Of a stretch of DNA of 64,000 nucleotides, positions 53,489 through 62,369 are shown piece after piece; the stretch's first letter is position 1, and each line of letters begins with the position of its first letter. The position numbers and the translations under genes were made by a program. This DNA comes from Gammaproteobacteria bacterium (lineage in GTDB: Bacteria > Pseudomonadota > Gammaproteobacteria > Berkiellales > Berkiellaceae): NCBI GenBank assembly GCA_016191245.1, contig JACPOY010000020.1, positions 82,363 through 146,362 of the forward strand, written 5' to 3'. The notes beneath the pieces are model-generated. The model was not told the DNA's origin. It ran no database searches and saw nothing but the letters and a program-made list of their open reading frames with translations.

Positions 53489-55171
53489 GTGGAAAAAATC
53501 TGGTTAAAAAATTATCAAGAGGGTGTGCCAGCAACCATTAATCCTGATGAATATAGTTCACTGAACCAGCTTGCCCATGAAAGTTTTGAAAAATTTGCTG
53601 ATAAGCCTTGTTACACCAATATGGGCGAGAGCTTAACCTACGCGCAAATTGAAAAGATGAGCATCGCATTTGCTGATTTTTTACAAAATAAATGTAAGCT
53701 TGTTCCTGGTGATCGTGTGGCTATCGTATTGCCAAACGTAATGCAATATCCTGTTGTTCTATTTGGCGCTCATAAAGCAGGTTGTGTTGTAGTTAACGTC
53801 AATCCACTTTACACGCCAAGAGAATTAAAACACATTTTAAATGATTCTGGCGCAAAATGTGTTGTGATCTTAGCCAACTTTGCTCATGTGCTTCAAGAAG
53901 TGCTGCATGAAACTATTGTACAACATATCGTTGTCACTGAAATTGGCGATCTTTTCGGTGGGTTAAAAGGTCGTTTAGTCAATTTCGTTGTGAAATATAT
54001 TAAGAAAATGGTTCCACCTTGGCACATTCCTGATGCCCATACATTTAATAGTATTGTTCATCATCACCCTGTCAATTTCAAACCTGTTGAGGTTAAAGGT
54101 GAAGACATTGCTTTCTTGCAATATACGGGCGGGACAACTGGCGGTCTCAAAGGAGCCATGTTAACTCATCGCAATATGGTTGCTAATGTATTACAAGCAT
54201 CTGCATGGATAAATCCTTTCTTACATCATGAATTACATGGTGGCATTATCACTGCGTTACCGCTTTATCATATTTTTTCATTAACAGCGAACTGCTTAGT
54301 TTTTCTTCGCGCAGGGATCCCAAATATTCTTATCACCAACCCACGAGATATTGCAGGCTTTGTCAAAGAGTTAAAGCGTCAACCTTTTTGTGTCATGACA
54401 GGAGTCAACACGTTATTTAATGCATTGTTACATAATGATGAATTTTGTCATTTAGATTTTTCAAATTTTAAATTTACCTTGGGTGGTGGCATGGCGGTAC
54501 AAAGAGCTGTAGCCCAGCGCTGGAAGGAAGTAACTGGCGTACCTTTGATTGAAGCCTATGGATTAACAGAAACTTGTCCTGCAGTAACCATTAACCCGAT
54601 GTCACTCAATGAATATAATGGCAGCATTGGACTTCCTATTCCTTCAACGGATATTAAAATTTGTGATGATGATGGCAATGAAGTGCCCATTGGAAAGTCG
54701 GGAGAATTATGCGTTCAAGGTCCTCAAGTGATGAAAGGATATTGGAACAAGCCAGATATAACCAAAGAAGTTTTGAGTCAGGATGGTTGGCTCAAAACTG
54801 GCGACATCGCTAAAATTGATGAGAATGGTTTTGTCAGCATTGTTGACAGAAAAAAAGATATTATCATTGTGTCAGGATTTAATGTATATCCTAACGAAGT
54901 TGAAGATGTCATTGCTGAAATGAAAGGCGTACGTGAAGTCGCGGTCATTGGGGTGAAATCAGAATTACATGGTGAAATTGTCAAAGCATTTATTGTGCGT
55001 AAAGATCCTTCTCTAACACCAGAAGACGTGATTGCTCATTGTCATAAAGAGTTAACAGGTTACAAAGTTCCCAAAGAAATTGAATTTAGAACAGAGTTAC
55101 CTAAAACAAATGTGGGCAAAGTGTTGCGTCGAGCACTTAGAGAAGAAGAACAAAAGACGGTGTATCGTTAG
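53489..55171 (+). CDS. fadD: Long-chain-fatty-acid–CoA ligase
   Basis: A 560-residue acyl-CoA synthetase, the same length as E. coli FadD and alike from the first residues (KIWLKNYQEGVPATINPDEY). The P-loop YTGGTTGGLKGAML is near residue 212, the aryl-like acyl-binding region GVNTLFNALLHN near 302, AYGLTETCP near 353, TGDIAKIDENGFVSIVDRKKD near 433 (FACS signature), and the C-terminal Lys in PKTNVGKVLRR near 548. It activates exogenous fatty acids to acyl-CoA at the inner membrane. The start is GTG 53489 with AAAGGGATG upstream. fadE nearby supplies the next step of β-oxidation. Confidence 0.95.
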   Translation: MEKIWLKNYQEGVPATINPDEYSSLNQLAHESFEKFADKPCYTNMGESLTYAQIEKMSIAFADFLQNKCKLVPGDRVAIVLPNVMQYPVVLFGAHKAGCVVVNVNPLYTPRELKHILNDSGAKCVVILANFAHVLQEVLHETIVQHIVVTEIGDLFGGLKGRLVNFVVKYIKKMVPPWHIPDAHTFNSIVHHHPVNFKPVEVKGEDIAFLQYTGGTTGGLKGAMLTHRNMVANVLQASAWINPFLHHELHGGIITALPLYHIFSLTANCLVFLRAGIPNILITNPRDIAGFVKELKRQPFCVMTGVNTLFNALLHNDEFCHLDFSNFKFTLGGGMAVQRAVAQRWKEVTGVPLIEAYGLTETCPAVTINPMSLNEYNGSIGLPIPSTDIKICDDDGNEVPIGKSGELCVQGPQVMKGYWNKPDITKEVLSQDGWLKTGDIAKIDENGFVSIVDRKKDIIIVSGFNVYPNEVEDVIAEMKGVREVAVIGVKSELHGEIVKAFIVRKDPSLTPEDVIAHCHKELTGYKVPKEIEFRTELPKTNVGKVLRRALREEEQKTVYR

Positions 55172-55172
55172 G

Positions 55173-55330
55173 CCCCTCACTCTAACCCTCTCCCGCTTTT
55201 TTCTTGTTCCTTCTCCCGCTTGCGGGAGAAGGGTAGGATGAGGGTCTGAAGATTTAGAAACCCTCACCCTAGCCCTCTCCCAAAATGGGAGAGGGGATTA
55301 GAGTAGCGAGGGAGGGTTAGGGAGGGAGCT
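55173..55330 (+). repeat. Composite dispersed repeat, copy R4
   Basis: Several palindromic cores are stacked between fadD and minE: CTCTCCCGC…, CTTCTCCCGC-TTGC-GGGAGAAGG with GATGAGGGTCTGA, and CTCTCCCAAAATGGGAGAGGGG. The same order over about 110 bases recurs at 62154–62269 (R5). With fadD and minE convergent, the stem-loops may serve as terminators. Confidence 0.85.
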
Positions 55331-55343
55331 ATCAAGCGCGAGA

Positions 55344-55634
55344 TCAACTTGCAGTCGTTACTTTCACCAAAGAATTGCCATCTGGCAGTGTGACATTCAG
55401 CTCTAATACCGAATGATCACCATGTTGTTCAAGTTGAACTTTAATGAGATCTTGATCAACTTTGATATATTTACTGATAACTTCAATTAATTCAGACTGT
55501 AATTGCTTAATAATGTCTGAACCGCTTTTTCTCGTACTTTCATGAGAAACGATAATTTGCAGTCGTTCTTTAGCGACCGCGGCTGCCGTACGTTTCTGAG
55601 GGAAAAAACGAAAATAATCGAAGATCTTAATCAT
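55344..55634 (-). CDS. minE: Cell division topological specificity factor MinE
   Basis: A 96-residue MinE. The N-terminal membrane-binding and MinD-activating part is KIFDYFRFFPQKRTAAAVAKERLQ (residues about 3–26), and the C-terminal dimerisation part contains ISKYIKVDQDLIKVQLE. It stimulates MinD ATPase and drives pole-to-pole oscillation. It overlaps minD by 4 bases. Slightly longer than the E. coli protein (88 residues), with extra residues at both ends. Confidence 0.95.
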   Translation of the reverse strand: MIKIFDYFRFFPQKRTAAAVAKERLQIIVSHESTRKSGSDIIKQLQSELIEVISKYIKVDQDLIKVQLEQHGDHSVLELNVTLPDGNSLVKVTTAS

Positions 55635-56464
55635 GCTGGGCTCCGAAACATGGTGAGTTTATCTAAGAGCTTACGTTTCCAATTTTTTGCTGCCTCAAAT
55701 GGAATACTTTCACCCAGCAAACGGCGAACTGCCTGCTCATATGCTGTTTGTGCATCACTTGGTGTATCGAGCGTCACAGGGATCCCTCGATTAGATGCAT
55801 TCAATACTGCTGGTGATTCAGGAATAACACCAAGCAAAGGAATAGAGAGAATTTCTAATACATCTTCAATGGCTAACATTTCACCGCGTTTCACTCGAGC
55901 TTCTGAATAGCGGGTTAATAAGAGATGTTCTCTTACAGGCTCAGCTTTATTTTCAGCACGATGTGACTTACTAGCCAGAACACCTAAAATTCTATCTGAA
56001 TCTCGAACTGATGATACTTCCGGATTAGTCACTACAATTGCTTCATCTGCAAAATATAATGCCATTAGTGCGCCGCGTTCAATGCCAGCCGGAGAGTCGC
56101 AGACAATAAATTTAAAGTCTTTTTTGAGTTCATCAATTACTTTTGCAACGCCTTCTTTCGTGAGAGCGTCTTTATCGCGAGTTTGGGAAGCAGGTAAGAT
56201 ATACAAATTTTCAACGCGTTTGTCTTTGATTAGCGCTTGACTTAAATTTGCATCACCATTAATGACGTTAACGAAATCATAAATGACTCTACGTTCACAT
56301 CCCATAATTAAATCAAGGTTACGTAAGCCAATATCAAAATCAATAACAGCTGTTTTATGACCAAGTTTGGCAAGTCCGGCACTGATTGCTGCACTCGTTG
56401 TGGTTTTACCAACGCCACCTTTACCGGAGGTGATGACGATGACTTTTGATTGCGTGTTACTCAA
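55631..56464 (-). CDS. minD: Septum site-determining ATPase MinD
   Basis: A 277-residue ParA-type ATPase. The deviant Walker A GKGGVGKTT starts at residue 14; DFDIGLRNLDLIMGCERR near 42 and VCDSPAGIERGALMAL near 119 are family motifs. The C-terminal amphipathic helix (NWKRKLLDKLTMF) binds membrane. It recruits MinC and is released by MinE. It lies between minC (28 bases upstream) and minE (overlapping). Confidence 0.97.
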   Translation of the reverse strand: MSNTQSKVIVITSGKGGVGKTTTSAAISAGLAKLGHKTAVIDFDIGLRNLDLIMGCERRVIYDFVNVINGDANLSQALIKDKRVENLYILPASQTRDKDALTKEGVAKVIDELKKDFKFIVCDSPAGIERGALMALYFADEAIVVTNPEVSSVRDSDRILGVLASKSHRAENKAEPVREHLLLTRYSEARVKRGEMLAIEDVLEILSIPLLGVIPESPAVLNASNRGIPVTLDTPSDAQTAYEQAVRRLLGESIPFEAAKNWKRKLLDKLTMFRSPA

Positions 56465-56492
56465 GGTAATTTGCCCTCTCGTTTTTAGTAAA

Positions 56493-57272
56493 TTAAACCG
56501 ATCGAATGTTCAAGCGACCATCTTGCAACTGAATACATGCAGGCTGTTTCCAGCACGTTTCTTTGAGATCTTCACTTAACCGATATTGACCGGCAATAGA
56601 AATAAGCTCAGCCTCTAAACTTCTGCAAAATATCATCGCATCTTTATCACCTAAGACGCCTGCTAGCGCACGTCCTCTCATCGAACCATAAACGTGAATA
56701 TGTCCATCTGCCAAGAGTTCTGCACCATGACTCACTGAGGCAAGCACAATAAGATCGCCTCCTTGAGCATAGATTTGTTGGCCAGAACGAACCGGTTGTG
56801 TTATCAAACGGGTACTTGAGCCTGGGGTTGTGCTTTCTGTAGGTGCTGTTTCACTTGCGCGTTGTAATGAGCCTTGTGTTGTATGTTCTGACAAAGCAGG
56901 ATCTTCATTGGATAAGCGCTTTTTGTTAGTGATGACTTTTTCTTCGGGAAAAATAGCAAGGCCAATATGGATTGCAGCTTCTTTGATTGCTTTACTGGCG
57001 CCGCGTACCCCTATAGGGATCAATTTTTTACTTTTTAAAGTGTGAATGATTAAAGCAAGATCGAGACTATCTGTTTGTGTTTTTAACCGCTGAAGATCAA
57101 GGATAATGGGAGCATATTGGAAAAAATTAGGCGCTTGCATAATTTTTTCATCTAACTCTTCAGACAACTCCTCAATATTACATCCTAACAATTGAACGGT
57201 TGTAAGGGTAAACATTCCACCTTTTAAGGCGATGACCGTAGATGGTTTGCTTAATGTAGCTTGCGTACTCAT
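56493..57272 (-). CDS. minC: Septum site-determining protein MinC
   Basis: A 259-residue inhibitor of FtsZ assembly. The N-terminal domain (about 1–105) includes APIILDLQRL. A Ser/Thr/Pro-rich linker (about 110–155) follows, longer than in E. coli. The C-terminal right-handed β-helix contains PVRSGQQIYAQGGDLIVLASVSHGAELLADG and GSMRGRALAGVLGDKDA, the best-conserved MinC motifs. It heads minCDE; the 220-base gap upstream, shared with a divergent gene, should hold the promoter. Confidence 0.95.
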   Translation of the reverse strand: MSTQATLSKPSTVIALKGGMFTLTTVQLLGCNIEELSEELDEKIMQAPNFFQYAPIILDLQRLKTQTDSLDLALIIHTLKSKKLIPIGVRGASKAIKEAAIHIGLAIFPEEKVITNKKRLSNEDPALSEHTTQGSLQRASETAPTESTTPGSSTRLITQPVRSGQQIYAQGGDLIVLASVSHGAELLADGHIHVYGSMRGRALAGVLGDKDAMIFCRSLEAELISIAGQYRLSEDLKETCWKQPACIQLQDGRLNIRSV

Positions 57273-57492
57273 AGTTTGAGAAATTGTTCCATTTACAAAT
57301 AATATTCAGCTGAAAACACTTTAACATTATACATAAAGCACTAGGTCCTCTATAGAGGTCAGGCTCTATGAAACTCAAATTTTAACCCTAACACACTGGA
57401 TGGCTTATTAGTAGTTAAAACTAAACGATGAGATTTACGCTATTATCATTGTTAGAAAACCAAATATTAATGATAGTAAGATATCATCATCC

Positions 57493-59511
57493 ATGGCCAT
57501 GCATACAACTCGGGTAATGTCTTCAAGCCTTTGCCTCATGCTTTGGGGCATATTGTTGTATGTTTTTTCCCTGACTATATATGCAGCTGAACCACCAACG
57601 ACAACAGCACCTCATGAGAATACGAATAACAATTTTCAGGCTGAAGATCGTGCGTCTTCATCATTTGCTCAATTATTAGACAGCCGTTCTAGCTTACCGG
57701 TGGTGAATAACCATTTTGTTGTTGATAAAGATATCAGTGAAATTGAAATTATCTTAACTACGAAAAAATTTAACACGATCAAATTGATTTCACCACTTGG
57801 AAAGACATTGATTCCATCTGATCCCACTACCAACATCACTTGGCAACGCATTGAAAAATTGTACGCAATTAAAATACAAAATCCTCCCCAAGGACAGTGG
57901 GAAGTACAAGGAGAAATGCTTTCAAGACCAGAGGTTGTTGTGACCAGTAGTTTAAACATGATTACGCCAATTTTTCCTAATAATGTTTTACGTGGTGAGA
58001 CATTAGCGTTGTCTGCCTATTTACAACAAGGTGATCAGCGCATCACATCGGGTGATTTATTAAAAAGCATGCAAATAATTGCTACATTACAAAATGTTGC
58101 CACATCAGAAGTTTACAAAATTTACTTAATTGAAGATGAAAAAAAACATCTAGATAACTTTAGAGGTTTGTTTCATTATGATTATCGTCTTGAAACGCTA
58201 CCTGGTATTTATATGCTGGATATCAAAGCGATTGGAATTCTTTTTCAACGAGAGCGTCAGCAACAGTTTTATGTACATGATTACCCAGCAAAGATCACCA
58301 CGACAGTTACCGCAGTAAATGATCTCATACAAGTGGATGCCGTTGTAGATTCTCCGGCTTTGGATATACCAACAAGTCAGCTTTCAGCTGTTTTTCATAA
58401 TACAGATGGCAGTGCTGAAACGGTGATCTTTGATAAAAAAAATGCATCCAATTGGCAAGTGATTGTTCCTTATAATCAAGATATTGATAGCATGACTGTG
58501 ACCTTGGCAGGATATATGAAAGACATGCGACCCGTGCAAGTTACGTTTCCTGTTGTGAATATTGAGGCTCTTTATGAGAAATCATATTATGAACTCCAAC
58601 AAAGTTTAGAATTGAAAAGTAGAAAATCTTGGCAAAATGTTCAAGAGCAAGCCTTAGCAACGGTATTGCCATTCTCAATTGAAAAGCAAAGAGAAAAGTT
58701 GATACTGGCGATGAACCCATTTGATGAAAAGGAATTAATCCCTATTCGTCAATATGCCACATACGAACAAGAATTAATAAAAACATGGCAACCTACTATT
58801 TATCCCAAATCTACAGAAGAAATACTCGGGATCCAAGTTCCTGGTGCTAAAGCCAAAGTACCTGTCATCACAAAAGAGCAAATCCAAGCTAAAGAATTGG
58901 CTTTGGCAAAAGCAAAAGCCCAAGAGGAAAAAATAGCGGCTTATATGCATAAGAGGAAGATATTGCTCAGTGTGTTTGGTGGTTTTTGCTTTATTTTTAT
59001 TTTGATGTTAGCGGCAATTATTTGGATCTTTGTTGTTCCTCATCGAAAAATACAACCGAAGGCGGAACAGCCATCAGCGTCGGTAATGGAACCCGCTCCA
59101 GCACCGACATCTGAACCTGCACCAGTTCAAGAAGTAGCCGCAGTAGAAGAGCCAATAGAATCAGCTGTAAATGTAATGGCACCAGATATGAAAGAAGATA
59201 TCAATGTTTTGTTTTCGGACACTGAGTCCAAGGTATCAGAACCAGAAAAGCCAAATATAACAGAAGTGATTAATGTCGAAGCAGTTGAAAATGAACAAGA
59301 AATAAAAAAAGAAATCAAATCAGAAAAAGAAGAAATTAAGATAGATCTCAATCAAGTTGAGCTTACAGAAGAAATAACACAAGAAGCACCACAAGAAGCA
59401 CCACAAGAAGCAAAAGAGGAAACGAAAGAAGAAACGAAAAAATCAGATCAGGAATCAGTAGTAGCAACCCCACCAAAAGAACCACCACAGGGTGATCAAC
59501 CGACAGTGTAA
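57493..59511 (+). CDS. TIGR03503-like membrane protein with coiled-coil and acidic tail
   Basis: A 672-residue protein. An N-terminal signal segment (about 11–31, ending in YAAE) leads into an extracytoplasmic region of β-sandwich type to about 370 (VVDKDISEIEIIL, then ISPLGKTLIPSD and NPPQGQWEVQGE). A Lys/Ala/Glu coiled coil lies at about 450–490, a transmembrane helix at 493–516, then a Pro/Glu-rich cytoplasmic tail. The layout fits the TIGR03503 family of marine gammaproteobacteria, whose role is unknown. Several ATG codons compete for the start (57493, 57499, 57517). It is divergent from minC. Confidence 0.65.
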   Translation: MAMHTTRVMSSSLCLMLWGILLYVFSLTIYAAEPPTTTAPHENTNNNFQAEDRASSSFAQLLDSRSSLPVVNNHFVVDKDISEIEIILTTKKFNTIKLISPLGKTLIPSDPTTNITWQRIEKLYAIKIQNPPQGQWEVQGEMLSRPEVVVTSSLNMITPIFPNNVLRGETLALSAYLQQGDQRITSGDLLKSMQIIATLQNVATSEVYKIYLIEDEKKHLDNFRGLFHYDYRLETLPGIYMLDIKAIGILFQRERQQQFYVHDYPAKITTTVTAVNDLIQVDAVVDSPALDIPTSQLSAVFHNTDGSAETVIFDKKNASNWQVIVPYNQDIDSMTVTLAGYMKDMRPVQVTFPVVNIEALYEKSYYELQQSLELKSRKSWQNVQEQALATVLPFSIEKQREKLILAMNPFDEKELIPIRQYATYEQELIKTWQPTIYPKSTEEILGIQVPGAKAKVPVITKEQIQAKELALAKAKAQEEKIAAYMHKRKILLSVFGGFCFIFILMLAAIIWIFVVPHRKIQPKAEQPSASVMEPAPAPTSEPAPVQEVAAVEEPIESAVNVMAPDMKEDINVLFSDTESKVSEPEKPNITEVINVEAVENEQEIKKEIKSEKEEIKIDLNQVELTEEITQEAPQEAPQEAKEETKEETKKSDQESVVATPPKEPPQGDQPTV

Positions 59512-59512
59512 C

Positions 59513-59542
59513 CCCCTCTTTTCAATAGTTTGAAAAAAGGGG
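59513..59542. terminator. Convergent terminator hairpin between the TIGR03503-like gene and fadE
   Basis: CCCCTCTTTTCAAT pairs with TTTGAAAAAAGGGG (one mismatch) around a 2-base loop. The A/T part of the stem provides T-rich sequence on both strands, so it could act in both directions. It begins right after the stop codon on one side and 10 bases from the fadE stop on the other. Confidence 0.65.
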
Positions 59543-59551
59543 ACAAAGGAT

Positions 59552-62053
59552 TTAATTCAGTCTTTTATTGGAACTATTTTCTTCAAAAGCATGATGCTTT
59601 TGTGGTCTAGTTGTCATGCCGACACTTTCTGTGCCTTTTAATTCATCTAATGAAAAATCATCCACTGCGATAACTTCTTGAATCAGAGTGTCTAAATAAT
59701 AAAGATCGACCGCTTCTTTCTCATTAATGATTTTGGCATGTAAAGCCGCATCGATGCATTGCTTCAATGGGCCTTGAGCGAGCTCGCTACTTTTGATGGC
59801 ATCGTAAACACGTTTGAGTAAAGGACTTAAGCGAACGGTTTCTTCAAGTGCTTTTTCCAACGTATTGATGCAATCATTTTCATTGGTTGAAACGAAAAAG
59901 TTGCCACATAAACGCTTTCTTGCATCACATGGCGTTGTAAGTATTGCTGTGATTTCCTTATTTAAAGCATCAAGTGGCGTATGGCGAGGTAATCCTAGTG
60001 GCATTACAATGATGCGCAAACCATAAGCGACCCATCGATTGCCTAGATTGCTAAGAAGCTCATCCATGGTACGCCAGAAGTTGGCCAAAGAATAATCAAG
60101 TGACCAGCGAAGAAGGCTTAAGTCTGACTCAGGTGCACCTTGATCTTGGTAGCGTTTTAAGACCGCAGACATAATGTACATTTGGGCCAATAAATCCCCC
60201 AGCCTTGCTGAGATTGATTCTTTAAATTTAAGCTTACCTCCCAATAGGGCCATTGAAGCATCAGCAACCAAGGCAAAAGCGCTGCTTGCTCTGGTTAATT
60301 GTTGGAAGTAAGGCTTGGTTGCATTATTAATGGGGCTTTTCGCAAATTTAGCCAACGTTAAACCATGAACAAATGCTCGTGCAGCATTGGAAAGTGTATA
60401 GCTGATATGTTCACCTAAGAAATGTTCAAAATCATTGAGGTTTTCATGTTGCAATGCTTGCATTTCTTTTAAAATATAAGGGTGACAGCGTATTGCACCT
60501 TGCCCAAAAATAATCATGCTGCGGGTGAGAATATTAGCTCCTTCCACTGTGATGCCTATAGGCACACCCTGATAAGCACTGGCTAGGTAATTTTTAGGTC
60601 CCATCATAATGCCTTTGCCACCGTGAATATCCATTACATCATTGGCAATTTTTCGACCCAATTCTGTCACATGATATTTTGAGATAGCACCAGGGACAGA
60701 AGGCTTTTCGCCGGCATCAATCATGGCAACGGTAAAGCAACGAACAGCTTCACTGATATAAGTAAAAGCACCAATGCGTCCTAATACTTCCTGCACCCCT
60801 TCAAAAGAAGAAATGGAAGTGCGAAATTGTCGACGGATCCTGCTATAAGCGCCTGCTGTCAGGGCTGCAACTCTGGCGCCTCCTGCACTGGAAGAGGGTA
60901 ATGAGATTGCTCTGCCAGTAGAAAGGCACTCTACCAACATGCGCCAGCCATGTCCTGCCATCGCTGTCCCACCAATGATGTAATCTAAGGGGATAAATAC
61001 ATCTTTGCCTTGTGTGGGACCATTTTGAAAAGGAATACTAACAGGTAAATGACGACGGCCAATGGTAATGCCTGGAAGTTTGGTAGGAATGAGTGCACAC
61101 GTAATCCCCAGGTCGGTATTGTCACCAATTAAGCGCTCAGGATCATAGAGCTTAAAGGCCAAACCAAGCAAAGTCGCAATCGGTGCTAAAGTAATATAAC
61201 GTTTGTTCCAATTGAGCTTAATACCAATGATTTCTTTGCCTTCAAACTGTCCTTTACAAATAATGCCGGTATCAGGAATGCTGCCAGCATCAGAGCCTGC
61301 ATTGGGTCCGGTTAAAGCAAAGCAAGGGATCTCTTCTCCCCTTGCAAGGCGTGGTAAGTAATAATCACGCTGTTCAGGCGTTCCATAATGGAGTAATAAT
61401 TCCGCAGGGCCTAAAGAGTTAGGAACAGCAACAGTAGACGCTAACGTCAGCGATCTACCCGCAAGTGTTGCTAAAATCTCTGAATGAGCAAAAGCTGAGA
61501 ATCCTTTGCCGCCATATTTTTTAGGGATAATTAAGGCAAAGAAACCTTGATCTTTAATATACTGCCAAGCATTTGCAGGTAAATCATATTGTTCATGAGT
61601 GACTTCCCAGTCATTGACGATTTCGCATAAATGTTTAACAGGGCCTTCAACGAAGGCTTTTTCTTCTTCGCTTAGTTTTGGGGCAGTCCGTGTTAATAGT
61701 TTTTCCCATTGTGGTGTGCCGCTAAAGAGTTCTCCATCCCAGCCAACTGTACCGGCATCAAGTGCTACTTTCTCGGTTTCAGACATTGTAGGGATAGATT
61801 TTTTCATGCCGTCAAAAGCGGGGATAATCAAATATCTTCTTCTGTAGTCAACGTGATTTAAGACAAGAGCAGCAGCACCGTAAATTACCCATAGTAAGAG
61901 TAAGCTAAACCAAGAAAGGTTCGAAAACACTGTGGTTGCCAATAAACCAGCACCAATAACACCTGTTGCGATGATAATGGAGGTACGCATATAAGCTAAT
62001 GTGATCAAACCACCTAGCCAGAAAATTAACCAAAGCAGGGTGTTCATTTGCAC
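59552..62053 (-). CDS. fadE: Acyl-CoA dehydrogenase FadE
   Basis: An 833-residue acyl-CoA dehydrogenase of the large FadE type (about 815 in E. coli). Two or three hydrophobic segments occupy residues 1–72. The dehydrogenase core begins near 85 (SETEKVALDAGTVGWDGELFSG) with CFALTGPNAGSDAGSIPD near 244, RYITLAPIATLLGLAFKL near 285, and GGKGIMMGPKNYL near 480. It introduces the 2,3 double bond in acyl-CoA, the first step of β-oxidation, at the inner membrane. With fadD nearby it indicates use of fatty acids, though the other β-oxidation genes are not in this window. Confidence 0.95.
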   Translation of the reverse strand: MQMNTLLWLIFWLGGLITLAYMRTSIIIATGVIGAGLLATTVFSNLSWFSLLLLWVIYGAAALVLNHVDYRRRYLIIPAFDGMKKSIPTMSETEKVALDAGTVGWDGELFSGTPQWEKLLTRTAPKLSEEEKAFVEGPVKHLCEIVNDWEVTHEQYDLPANAWQYIKDQGFFALIIPKKYGGKGFSAFAHSEILATLAGRSLTLASTVAVPNSLGPAELLLHYGTPEQRDYYLPRLARGEEIPCFALTGPNAGSDAGSIPDTGIICKGQFEGKEIIGIKLNWNKRYITLAPIATLLGLAFKLYDPERLIGDNTDLGITCALIPTKLPGITIGRRHLPVSIPFQNGPTQGKDVFIPLDYIIGGTAMAGHGWRMLVECLSTGRAISLPSSSAGGARVAALTAGAYSRIRRQFRTSISSFEGVQEVLGRIGAFTYISEAVRCFTVAMIDAGEKPSVPGAISKYHVTELGRKIANDVMDIHGGKGIMMGPKNYLASAYQGVPIGITVEGANILTRSMIIFGQGAIRCHPYILKEMQALQHENLNDFEHFLGEHISYTLSNAARAFVHGLTLAKFAKSPINNATKPYFQQLTRASSAFALVADASMALLGGKLKFKESISARLGDLLAQMYIMSAVLKRYQDQGAPESDLSLLRWSLDYSLANFWRTMDELLSNLGNRWVAYGLRIIVMPLGLPRHTPLDALNKEITAILTTPCDARKRLCGNFFVSTNENDCINTLEKALEETVRLSPLLKRVYDAIKSSELAQGPLKQCIDAALHAKIINEKEAVDLYYLDTLIQEVIAVDDFSLDELKGTESVGMTTRPQKHHAFEENSSNKRLN

Positions 62054-62153
62054 TCCATGTCGTTAAAAAAAGCACTGTTGATAAGTAAACTATCTCGCAA
62101 AGGAGTGGCGAGCGTCAAGTTTGCCTCTCTTTTTCCCCTCTTTCATTTTCTTG

Positions 62154-62269
62154 TCCCTTCTCCCGCTTGCGGGAGAAGGTTAGGATGAGGGTCTGAGGAT
62201 TTAAAACCCTCACCCTAACCCTCTCCCAAAATGAGAGAGGGGATAAGAGGTGGCGGGAGAGGGTAGAGG
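62154..62269 (+). repeat. Composite dispersed repeat, copy R5
   Basis: CTTCTCCCGC-TTGC-GGGAGAAGG, GATGAGGGTCTGAGG, and CTCTCCCAAAATGAGAGAGGGG follow in the same order and spacing as in R4 (55173). It lies in the 316-base gap between the divergent fadE and DUF945 genes; the rest of the gap shows nothing recognisable. Confidence 0.85.
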
Positions 62270-62369
62270 TATGCTTTCCAATTCATTTTGAGCCATAATA
62301 TTTCGGCATTAAGAGATCTGGGTCATTTATCAATAAGTTTATATACTCACTTATAACTGAGAGCCATGC

